A stretch of DNA of 64,000 nucleotides from Micromonospora narathiwatensis (lineage in GTDB: Bacteria > Actinomycetota > Actinomycetes > Mycobacteriales > Micromonosporaceae), in assembly GCF_900089605.1 (NCBI RefSeq), contig NZ_LT594324.1, positions 2,232,001-2,296,000 of the forward strand. Reading direction: 5' to 3'. Below are positions 51,129-59,646 of the stretch, in pieces. A program made the translations under genes and the position numbers. The notes under the pieces are model-generated. The model had not been told where the DNA came from and did not search any database. It saw only the letters and a program-made list of their open reading frames with translations. Numbering within the stretch: the first letter of the stretch is position 1; the number at the start of each line of letters is the position of its first letter.

Positions 51129-54100
51129 GGCTGGCTCTCCGGCGTCGGTAGCAGGTCGCTGGCGTGGCGGGCCAGGAGGACGGGGCGTTGCAGCAGCGCG
51201 AGCGCGGCGTCGGCGGCGTTGCGGCCGGGCCGGGCGGCGAAGACCACCGCGTCCGGCGGCGGCGGGTCGCCGGTGCGGTCCACCCCGAAGCGGGGTGCGG
51301 CCGGCTGCTCGCGGAGCACGAAGAAGTGCCCGGCCGGCCCGTCGGCCTGACGGCCGGCGCCGCGTGCCACCTCGGCGGTGTACGGGAAGCCGAACAGCAG
51401 CAGGTCGGGGGAGAGCCAGGCGTTGAAGATGGGCAGCACGTCCGGCCCGGTCGGGGTGCGCTCCTGCGGGCCGGTCCAGGTCGCGGCCCGCATGGTGACG
51501 ACGGTGGACGGATAGCGGCGCAGCAGCTCGCCGCGGATGACCAGCACCAGCGACTGTTCCCCGGGCGCGCCGACGGCGGTGAGGTGCCCGCCCAGCGGCC
51601 CGTTGCGCCAGGCCGGGTCGGTCAGCGGCGGGATGTCGGTCAGTGGCGCGCCCGCCGACATGGCGCCGCGTACCTCCCAGAACTGCCGGAACCAGGTCTG
51701 CTTCGGGTCGGCGGGGAACTCCCGCCACAGCATCTCCCGGCTCATCTCGTGGTTGAGGCCGACGAGGAACGCCTCGATGAACCGGGGGTTGGCGGCCAGC
51801 GCGGTCATCGTCTCCGGGGCCACCGCCGGCAGGTTGGGCACCACGTGTTCCTGGGAGAGCCCGCGCAGCAGCTCGTACGCGGGCACGTCGAAGGTGACCC
51901 CGGCGAGCAGCCGGCGCAGCGGGTCGCCGCTGTCGGGCAGGGCGTCGACCAGATCGCCGTCGCCGAGGGCGAGCCCGGCCAGCACCTCGCCGGCCACCGC
52001 GGTCTCCGGGCGTACCGTCTCGCGGACCGCGGCGGCGGCGGTGGCCACGTCGACCGGGGCGGGGCGGTGGTCGCGGGCCAGCGCCTGGGCGGGGGCGAGC
52101 CGGCCCTGGTGGCGGGCGGCGGCGGCCATGAAGTCGTCACCCATCTTCGCCCGGTCGGCGACCAGGTCGGCGCGCAGGTCGGCCACGGCGACGGTGCAGC
52201 CCCGGGCGCCGGGGTCGGCGGCCCCGGTGACCGTGACCGGCGGGCTCCAGTCCACCGGTACGCCGTCCGGGTCGAGGTCGAAGGCGACCCGGTAGCCGAC
52301 GGTGGCGCCGGTGCGTCGGGCGACCACGAGGTCCGGGCGGCGGGTGCCGCTGATGTCGGCCACCGCGATCCCGGCGCCGTCCGCGCGGGCGGTCGCCGTC
52401 TCGTCGGGCACCGCCCGGGGTGCGGTCCACCCGCCGACCACCCGGCCACGTCGGTTCACGCCGCGCCCGGTGAGGTAGCGGGCCACCGGCGTGGCGCCGA
52501 CCGTGCCGGTGGCGAAGACCAGCAGGTCGGGCACATGGTCACCGGTCATGTCGACGACGTCGATGCCGACCCCGGTGAACCGGTCGAGCTGCATCGGGGT
52601 GGGCAGCGAGTCCGTCCAGCCGTTGGTGGCCCGGCCGTCGTCGTCGAGTCGCCAGCCGATCCGGTAGAACACCCGGTTGTCAGCGCGGCCGGGGCGGTCC
52701 GCCGCGTACGCGACGATCAGCTCGGGTCGGCCGTCGCCGTCCAGGTCGGCGAGGGCCACGTCGATCCCGGCGACGTCCGCGCCGACCGGGTCCGGCAGCT
52801 CGTACGGGCCGGTCCAGCCGCCGGTCGCGGTCCCGTTCGCGTCGGCGTTGCGGCCGAGCCAGTACGCGATCCGGCAGGTGCCGGCCGCCGTGCCGGGCAG
52901 CAGCGCGGCGGTGACCAGGGTCGGACGCCCGGCCGGCGCGACGGTGCCCAGGGTGGTGGCGGTGGCCCGGGCGATCGCCGGGATCGGCGGTCCGTCCACC
53001 GCGGATGTCAGTGCCGGCTCCTGCACCACGCCGTCGTCGCCGATGTTGTGGGCGATCTGGGTGCGGGGCCGGCTGCCGGCGCCCTGCACGACGGTGTGGG
53101 TGAACAGCAGCGAGGCGAGCAGCCCCACCTTCGGCGTGAACCGCACGTCGGCGGGGGCGGGCGCGTCGACCGGTCCCGCGCCGCGCGTGTCGGCCGGCGT
53201 GCCATGGTCGACCCAGCTCGTCCCGAACGGGTAGCCCCAGCGGTACGAGGTGAGCCGGCCGTCGGCGGTGACCGCGAAGAGTTCCCCCTCGCGCGAGTCG
53301 CCGGCGAACGGCCCGGGCCGGTGCGTACCGAGCCCGCCGGCGGGGGTCGCCGTGGTGACCGCGTCCCAGCCCCAGTAGTAGCGCTCGTGCAGGTCGTGGT
53401 ACCAGACGAAGCGGCGCATCAGGCGTACGTCGGCGGGGTTGGCGGTGCTCGCGGCGAGGACGACGATGGCCGGCCCCTCCTCGTGGCCCAACGGTGGCGC
53501 GTCCTGGGCCAGCGAGATCACCCGGCGGCCCTCCGGCACCGGGTCGTGCTGCTGCGTGCTGCCGTCCCCGTACAGCGACACCAGCTGCCCGTTCGGCGTG
53601 ACGTACGAGATGCCGAGCCGGGGCGATGATCCCGGATACGAGTGCTCGGCGGCCGGGGAACCCCAGACGGCCGGCCCGTTGAACTGCCGCCACTGCTGTC
53701 CGTTGTGGGCGAAGAGGCGGTTCGCGCTGGTGGCGACGAGGACGCCGACGAAGGACGGACGCGGCGAGCCCCACAGCCGCTCGCTGCCGCCGACCGGGGT
53801 GCCGAGGGACGTCCAGGAACGGTTCGCCGGGTCGAAGCGCCACAGGGCGGCGTCGCCGCCGAGGACGTACAGCACCGAGCCGCCGACCACGGGCCGGCTG
53901 TGCACCCCGGTCGGCGGGGCTCCGCAGTCCGTCCACACCCAGCGGTCGCCGTCCCAGCTCCGCTCGAACAGCCGGCTGTCGCGGGTCCGCACGTACACCC
54001 GGCCGGGGGGTGCGACGGCGCCGGAGGTCGCCACGGTGGTGCCCGGCGGGGTGCCGTGGTCGTGCCACACCCAGAGGTCGGGGCCGAACCGGCGGCGCTC

Positions 54101-55933
54101 GAACAACCGGCCGTCGGCCGTCCCGACGAAGAACCGGTCGCCGGTGAGCAGGTCGCCGCCGTTGGTGACGACCCGGGTCACCGGGTCGTCGGCGGCCAGG
54201 GCGGCGCGGGCGCTGCGCAGTCCGCTGGTCCCGGTGTGCCACCAGCCGTTCTTCGCGGCCTGCTCGATCACCGCGCGGGTCAGGTCGCCGACGCCCCGGC
54301 CGTCGCTGAGCAGGGTGTCCAGGACCGTGCCGCCGGCCGGGACCCGGGCCGGCGGCACCGCGCTCCCGCCGCCGGCCAGCCGGGTCAGCGCCGTCGTCGC
54401 GGCGTCGTCGTCCACGCGGCGGGCCAGCGGCCCCCGGGGGCGCAGCAGCCGGCGGACCGGGGCCGACGTCGCCGCCTTCGCGCCCGGATTGGCGTCCAGT
54501 CGCCGGTCCAGCGGGCCGGCGGAGCCGGCGGCGAGTCCGCGGGCCGGCACGTCGACCAGATCGTGCACCGGTTGGGTCAGGGCGACGAGCCGGTCGTCGT
54601 CGACGGCCGCGCCGGGGGCGTCGGGGTCGACCCGGCGGGCGTAGAGCGCGGTGGCGGTGTCCCGGGCCGCCTGGCCCCGGCGCAACTGCTCGTTGGCGGC
54701 GCGGATCTCGGCGGCCCGCTGCCAGGCCGCCGCCGCCAGGTCCTCCTGGTGCCGCTGCACCACCTGGGTGCCGAGCGCGGCCGCGGCCCGGTAGCGGGGG
54801 TCCAGGTTCAGCCCGGCCAGCCAGCGTGGTTCGACGCCGGGGGCGGGCAGCCCGTCCTCCTGGCTGTGGATGTCGCCGTACAGCGGCGGGGTGAGCCGGT
54901 CCGCGCTGTGCCGCAGCAGCCCGGTCAGGGTGCTCTGCCAGGCGGCGCGGACGTCCTCGGCCCAGCCGGTCGGGGTCATCCCGGGCGCGGCGAGCGCGCC
55001 CTCGAAGCCCAGCACCGAGCGGCCCTCGACGCCCTCGTCGGGCTGCTGCGGCAGGCCGCCGCCGGGCGCGGCGATGTCCACCGGCTGCCGGCCGACGTCG
55101 GCCGGCAGCGGCCGGGCCCGCAGCCGGCGGGCCAGCGACTCGAAGTCGCCGTCCGGCCCGGTCCGGAACGTCCAGTGGTGGTAGACGGGCAGCAGCACCG
55201 GGCCGTCCGGCCCGGGGTGCGCCGATCCGGGTCCCCAGGCCGGTGCGAGCGGCCCGGTGTCGTCGACCGGTTCGCCGAGACCCGCGCGGACGCCGGCCGC
55301 GAAGGCGGGGACCACGGCGGCCAGGTAGTCGGTGCCGGCGGCGAGCCGTCGCGGGCAGAGCAGCCGGGACAGGGTACGTTCCGGGGCGGTTGCGATCACC
55401 GCGGCGACGTCCTCGTCCTCGACGGTGACCAGCACCTGGGCGTGCGCCCAGGCCCACGAGTCGGCCAGCGTGGGCAGTTGCCGCACGGTGGTGGCGAGCC
55501 GGGGCAGCGGCTGGCCCGCCTCGGTCCGCAGTTCCCCGCCGCCGTCGACAGGTACGACGACCAGGACCAGCCAGGGGCGCAGGGCGCCCCGAGCGTCGGG
55601 CCGGGCCGGTGTGTAGAGCCAGGGCAGGTCGGGGCGGTCGAACTCGACGGCCGCGAACAGCGACACCTCGACGTTCTCCGCGCCCGGGGCGGGAAAGCTG
55701 CGGATGATCTCCTGCGGGTCGATGCCGACGACGTCGCCGGGGCCGTGCAGCACGGCGGTGGAGGTGCCGGTGATCTCGCGGGTCTCGCCGGTGGCGGTCT
55801 CGGTGCCCAGTGCGGTGACGCTGAGCTCGACCGTGGCCCGGGCGTGCGGCAGCGCTCCGGTCAGCGGGTCGACGTCGGGGACCACGCGGGCGACGCCGTC
55901 GCGTACCCAGGGCAGGAAACGCAGGCCACCCAT
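51125..55933 (-). CDS. Giant beta-propeller/FG-GAP repeat protein (1602 aa)
   Basis: A 1602-residue protein. Residues 1-450 are unrecognised. About 590-915 hold repeats of the type GRLFERRRFGPDLWVWHDHG and RDSRLFERSWDGDRWVW, suggesting a beta-propeller. About 1055-1210 contain three FG-GAP/VCBS units (VALADLDGDGRPELIVAY, VDMTGDHVPDLLVF, VADISGTRRPDLVV) that could bind calcium. The C-terminal part (from 1391, NHEMSREMLWREFPADPKQ) is conserved-looking but unassigned. There is no signal peptide. GGAGG precedes the ATG, one base after the DUF6603 stop. A recognition or scaffold role is likely. Confidence 0.75.
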   Translation of the reverse strand: MGGLRFLPWVRDGVARVVPDVDPLTGALPHARATVELSVTALGTETATGETREITGTSTAVLHGPGDVVGIDPQEIIRSFPAPGAENVEVSLFAAVEFDRPDLPWLYTPARPDARGALRPWLVLVVVPVDGGGELRTEAGQPLPRLATTVRQLPTLADSWAWAHAQVLVTVEDEDVAAVIATAPERTLSRLLCPRRLAAGTDYLAAVVPAFAAGVRAGLGEPVDDTGPLAPAWGPGSAHPGPDGPVLLPVYHHWTFRTGPDGDFESLARRLRARPLPADVGRQPVDIAAPGGGLPQQPDEGVEGRSVLGFEGALAAPGMTPTGWAEDVRAAWQSTLTGLLRHSADRLTPPLYGDIHSQEDGLPAPGVEPRWLAGLNLDPRYRAAAALGTQVVQRHQEDLAAAAWQRAAEIRAANEQLRRGQAARDTATALYARRVDPDAPGAAVDDDRLVALTQPVHDLVDVPARGLAAGSAGPLDRRLDANPGAKAATSAPVRRLLRPRGPLARRVDDDAATTALTRLAGGGSAVPPARVPAGGTVLDTLLSDGRGVGDLTRAVIEQAAKNGWWHTGTSGLRSARAALAADDPVTRVVTNGGDLLTGDRFFVGTADGRLFERRRFGPDLWVWHDHGTPPGTTVATSGAVAPPGRVYVRTRDSRLFERSWDGDRWVWTDCGAPPTGVHSRPVVGGSVLYVLGGDAALWRFDPANRSWTSLGTPVGGSERLWGSPRPSFVGVLVATSANRLFAHNGQQWRQFNGPAVWGSPAAEHSYPGSSPRLGISYVTPNGQLVSLYGDGSTQQHDPVPEGRRVISLAQDAPPLGHEEGPAIVVLAASTANPADVRLMRRFVWYHDLHERYYWGWDAVTTATPAGGLGTHRPGPFAGDSREGELFAVTADGRLTSYRWGYPFGTSWVDHGTPADTRGAGPVDAPAPADVRFTPKVGLLASLLFTHTVVQGAGSRPRTQIAHNIGDDGVVQEPALTSAVDGPPIPAIARATATTLGTVAPAGRPTLVTAALLPGTAAGTCRIAYWLGRNADANGTATGGWTGPYELPDPVGADVAGIDVALADLDGDGRPELIVAYAADRPGRADNRVFYRIGWRLDDDGRATNGWTDSLPTPMQLDRFTGVGIDVVDMTGDHVPDLLVFATGTVGATPVARYLTGRGVNRRGRVVGGWTAPRAVPDETATARADGAGIAVADISGTRRPDLVVARRTGATVGYRVAFDLDPDGVPVDWSPPVTVTGAADPGARGCTVAVADLRADLVADRAKMGDDFMAAAARHQGRLAPAQALARDHRPAPVDVATAAAAVRETVRPETAVAGEVLAGLALGDGDLVDALPDSGDPLRRLLAGVTFDVPAYELLRGLSQEHVVPNLPAVAPETMTALAANPRFIEAFLVGLNHEMSREMLWREFPADPKQTWFRQFWEVRGAMSAGAPLTDIPPLTDPAWRNGPLGGHLTAVGAPGEQSLVLVIRGELLRRYPSTVVTMRAATWTGPQERTPTGPDVLPIFNAWLSPDLLLFGFPYTAEVARGAGRQADGPAGHFFVLREQPAAPRFGVDRTGDPPPPDAVVFAARPGRNAADAALALLQRPVLLARHASDLLPTPESQP

Positions 55934-55934
55934 G

Positions 55935-58900
55935 TCAGCGGACCTCCAGTTCGGCGGGGACGATCCGGGGCTGCGGCACCCGCACCCGGGGTCGGCGCAG
56001 GGCCCCGGCACGGCGGGACGGGGACCGTTCGGTGGTGTCGACGTCGTGGCGCGGGACGGGGACGGTGGCCCCGGCCGGCCGGGGCCCCGGGGCGGTGCCG
56101 GCCGCACGGTGCGGCGCGCGGTCGGCGATCGGGTCGCCGTCGCCGGGGCGGTGCGGCGGGTCGGCGGCGAACCCGCCGTCGCCGGGGCCGCCGTCGGTCA
56201 CGGCTAGCGCCGGGCCGGCGAAGCGGGCCGGGCCGGAGCGGCGGGTGCCGGCGAACGCGGCCGGTGCGGTGGCCGCGAACCGCGCGAGCAGGTCGCCGCC
56301 GCGGGCCGCCGTCAGGCCGCGGGCCGCCGGCAGCGGTCGTCCGGCGGCGTCCGGGTCGTCGATGATGATCCGGTCGTACGCCGAGTCGTCGCCGAGCGCG
56401 GCGAACGCGGTCAGCGTGGTCTCCGGCAGCGCCGTGCCGTCGGGCAGCGCCACCGTGCGGCCCGCCGCGAGGCGGACGAAGCCGGGGGTGGTGAGCTGCT
56501 CCTGCGGTGACAGGTCGCGGAACTGGCCGGGGGCGAAGTCGTCCTCGACCACGTCGCCGAGCCGGCCGGCGATCCGGTCGTCGCCGGCGCCGACGCTGAC
56601 TCCGGTCAGGGTGAACCGGTTCGGGCCCGTGATCCTGGAGGTGCCCATCCTGGACAGGTCGGTGTCCAGCGGCAGGACGTTCTCTCGTACCGACAGCAGG
56701 GCGCCGGGTTGCAGCAGCATCGGCCCGGCCCAGCCGGCCAGGTCGCGCAGGGTGACCGGCTCGCCGGCGGTGAGCGCGGGCCGGGCCGCCCAGGCGTCCG
56801 GGGCGGACAGCGCGTCGCGCAGCGCCTCTGCCGCGGAGACGTACGTGGGCTCGTCGTCGGCGGCGATGTCCCCGTCGGTCCAGGAGAACTTCGCCGACAC
56901 CTCCCAGAACAGGAACTTGATCCGGGCCTCGCCCCAGGCCCGCCACGGGCCGGGTCCGCTGACCCCGACCAGCAGGTTGACCGCCAGCAGCTCCTTGTCC
57001 TTGAACTTCAGCGACACCGTCGCGCCGATCTCGGCGGTGAACCAGAACGGCTTGAACTGGAACATCACGTCCAGCCAGGCCCGGCCGTCGATGACGAACC
57101 CGCCGCCCTCGAAGTGCAGCTTCAACTCGGCGCCGAACTGCGCGGTGTTGCTGGTGACGGCGAGATACGCCGACAGGTTCAGGCCCTTGCCCGACTTCTG
57201 CAGGGCGATGGTGAACCGCTTGACCGGCGGGAAGCCGGGCGGGGCGGTGTAGCGCGGGTGGAAACCGCCGATGGAGACGGCGAACGCGCTGCCCTCGCCC
57301 CACCTGGCGCGCAGCGCCATCTCCCCGGAGACCGGGCGGCCGAACAGCTTGGAGTCGATGAGCGCGGCGTCGACGCTGATCTCCCGGCGGGCGAAGTCCA
57401 CGATGCCCGCCGAGTCGAGCCGGAACTTGCCGGCCTCCTTGAAGTCGATGACCAGCTTGCCCAGCAGCAGGATGCGGACCGGGTCGGGGAACTCCACCAG
57501 CACGGCCAGGTCGGCGACGACCTGCCCGGCGAGGAAGTTCAGCCGTACCATCGCGCCGAGCACGGTGCCGGTGGTGTCGACCGGGAAGATCCGGCTGAGG
57601 GTGGCGATGACGGCGGGCGCGTTGCCGACCGGGTCCGTGGGGAAGAGCAGCGCGTCCAGGGTGCCGGCGCGGGCGGCGTTGCGCACCTCCTCCGGGTTGG
57701 ACCGCCGGTTCCAGCCGACCACCAGGCCGAGCCCGGTGATGGAGATGCCCCAGAACAGCATCAGCCCGGGGAACCACTCGTACGTTCCGGCGAGCAGCAG
57801 CGAGAACGTGTGGCCGCCGTCGGCCTCGGTGAGGCGGCTGCCGTCCGGGTTGCGGGTGTTGAGGATGGCGGTGGCCTGGAGCCGGAACCCCTTCATCGGC
57901 GACATGGCGGAGGTCATGCCGAGTTGCAGGGCCCCGGCGTACATGCCGCGTGCCTCGTCGACGAAGAGGTAGCCGCCGCCGGAGACGATGCCGTTGTCCA
58001 TCCGCAGCCCGACCCCGTCCGGGCCCTTGAAACGGGGGCGCAGGTCGGCCGCGCCGAGGTTGCCGGCGGTGGCCGGGCCACCGCCGCCGGTCGGCAGCGC
58101 CGGCGGGAAGGTCAGGTCGGCGCGGATGCCGATGTTCTCCACCACGACGTGCAGCGGGCCCAGGGCGGCCCGGACCGTGGTGGTCAGGGTCAGGCTCAGC
58201 GACCGGGTGGCGGTGGACGCCTCCAGCGCGATCCGCAGCCCCTCGACGCCGAGGCCGTGCCAGGACAGGTGCACCGGGTACTCGGCGGCGAGCGCGGCGG
58301 CCCCGGACAGGTGCAGCCCGCCCCGCAGCGACCAGGCCAGCCCGAGGTCGAGACCGACCCGCAGCCCGTCGGCGGGGAACAGTTTGGCCAGCAGCCCGTC
58401 GCCGTCGCCGGGGCGGATCACCAGTTCCGCCTGGCCGGCCCGGATGCTCAGCTCGACGTCGTCGCGGCCGGCGCCGAGGCTGGCCTGCCCGCCGATCACG
58501 AGCTGCCCGACGGCGAGGTGGGTGCCGCCGGGGGCGCCGAGGATCCAGCCGGGCTGCCCGGCCGGGGCGATCCGGGCGATCTCGGCCGCCCACTTCACCA
58601 CCGCGCTGTCGCCGCTGAACGTCACCCCCGCGCTGTTGACGGCCAGCGCCGGGCCGGCGCCGCTGAGGTCGGTGGCGACGTTCCACGCCCCGATCGCGCC
58701 CGCCAGGTGCGCCTCGCCGGTCGGCGCGAGGATCACCGTGAACCGGCCGTCCCAACTGGCCAGGCCGACGGTGACCCCGACGCCGAAGGTGGGGTTCCAC
58801 GGCGCCAGCCCGGCGCCGGGCGGCGGCGTGCCGTCGGGCGTACGCAGGCCGCTGAAGCGCAGCCGCAGCAGGCTGTCGGCGAGCCGCCGGCCCACCTCGC

Positions 58901-59618
58901 CCTGGTCCGGACCGAGGCCGGGGCGTACGCCCTGGTCGGCGTCGAGGCCGAACGCCCGCAACGCCCGGGCCAGCCGAGGCAGCAGCCGGGCGGACAGTTC
59001 GGCGACCCCTTCCGGGGTGCTCCAGCCGTCCGGGGCGTACAGCGCGCGGAAGTAGGCCTCGGGGTCGCGGACCAGGTCGACCACCCGGTCCAGGCGCAAC
59101 TCGTCGCGGCGCTTGGGCAGCCGGATCGGCGCGTCACCGGGCGGCATCGGCGGGCTGGGCGGGTTGGCGGTGGCCGGGTCGAGCAGGCCGAGCAGGTCGA
59201 GCACCGGCAGCGACCAGGGTGCCCGGCGCGTCAGGTAGGTCAGCACCAGCAGGTCGACCAGGTCGTCGGCGAGCTCGGCGGGCAGCCCCGGCACGTCGGG
59301 CAGGCCGTTCTTCACGCTCGGCAGCTCATTGATCTTCCCGAACACCTTCCCGACCGCCTCGGCGAGCTTGCCGAGCCCGTCGAGGGTGTCGAGTTTCGCG
59401 TCGTTGCGGACCACCGACACCGCGGCGAGGGCCGCCTCGACCGTGGCCGCCCACTCCTCGAAGCGGGCGGCGTCGAAGCCGCTGACCGCCTCCAGGTCCC
59501 AGCCGAGCGCGCGCATCAGCCGGGCCCGCCGCCACGGGTCGTACGCGGACAGCACCGGCTCGGCGAGCAGCCGGACCTCGTCCCAGAGCAGGGCGAGGGC
59601 GTTCTTCGGCTCGGTCAT
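55935..59618 (-). CDS. DUF6603 domain protein (1227 aa)
   Basis: A 1227-residue protein. The N-terminal 220 residues are helical. From about 290 to 880 it is a long run of amphipathic beta strands with the blocks I associate with DUF6603 (GLRMDNGIVSGGGYLFVD near 533, LFWGISITGLGLVVGWNRR near 640). The rest is Pro/Arg-rich. DUF6603 has no known function; its repeated strands suggest an elongated barrel or groove. There is no signal peptide. It lies 28 nt after the phosphatase gene and one base before the propeller gene. Confidence 0.75.
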   Translation of the reverse strand: MTEPKNALALLWDEVRLLAEPVLSAYDPWRRARLMRALGWDLEAVSGFDAARFEEWAATVEAALAAVSVVRNDAKLDTLDGLGKLAEAVGKVFGKINELPSVKNGLPDVPGLPAELADDLVDLLVLTYLTRRAPWSLPVLDLLGLLDPATANPPSPPMPPGDAPIRLPKRRDELRLDRVVDLVRDPEAYFRALYAPDGWSTPEGVAELSARLLPRLARALRAFGLDADQGVRPGLGPDQGEVGRRLADSLLRLRFSGLRTPDGTPPPGAGLAPWNPTFGVGVTVGLASWDGRFTVILAPTGEAHLAGAIGAWNVATDLSGAGPALAVNSAGVTFSGDSAVVKWAAEIARIAPAGQPGWILGAPGGTHLAVGQLVIGGQASLGAGRDDVELSIRAGQAELVIRPGDGDGLLAKLFPADGLRVGLDLGLAWSLRGGLHLSGAAALAAEYPVHLSWHGLGVEGLRIALEASTATRSLSLTLTTTVRAALGPLHVVVENIGIRADLTFPPALPTGGGGPATAGNLGAADLRPRFKGPDGVGLRMDNGIVSGGGYLFVDEARGMYAGALQLGMTSAMSPMKGFRLQATAILNTRNPDGSRLTEADGGHTFSLLLAGTYEWFPGLMLFWGISITGLGLVVGWNRRSNPEEVRNAARAGTLDALLFPTDPVGNAPAVIATLSRIFPVDTTGTVLGAMVRLNFLAGQVVADLAVLVEFPDPVRILLLGKLVIDFKEAGKFRLDSAGIVDFARREISVDAALIDSKLFGRPVSGEMALRARWGEGSAFAVSIGGFHPRYTAPPGFPPVKRFTIALQKSGKGLNLSAYLAVTSNTAQFGAELKLHFEGGGFVIDGRAWLDVMFQFKPFWFTAEIGATVSLKFKDKELLAVNLLVGVSGPGPWRAWGEARIKFLFWEVSAKFSWTDGDIAADDEPTYVSAAEALRDALSAPDAWAARPALTAGEPVTLRDLAGWAGPMLLQPGALLSVRENVLPLDTDLSRMGTSRITGPNRFTLTGVSVGAGDDRIAGRLGDVVEDDFAPGQFRDLSPQEQLTTPGFVRLAAGRTVALPDGTALPETTLTAFAALGDDSAYDRIIIDDPDAAGRPLPAARGLTAARGGDLLARFAATAPAAFAGTRRSGPARFAGPALAVTDGGPGDGGFAADPPHRPGDGDPIADRAPHRAAGTAPGPRPAGATVPVPRHDVDTTERSPSRRAGALRRPRVRVPQPRIVPAELEVR

Positions 59619-59646
59619 CGCAGCTGTGGTCCTTTCGTGCCGCCGG

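Noticed and set aside
53642-56365. A 907-codon plus-strand open frame inside the giant cluster
   Set aside because: It is antisense to the propeller gene and the end of the DUF6603 gene and shows no domain.
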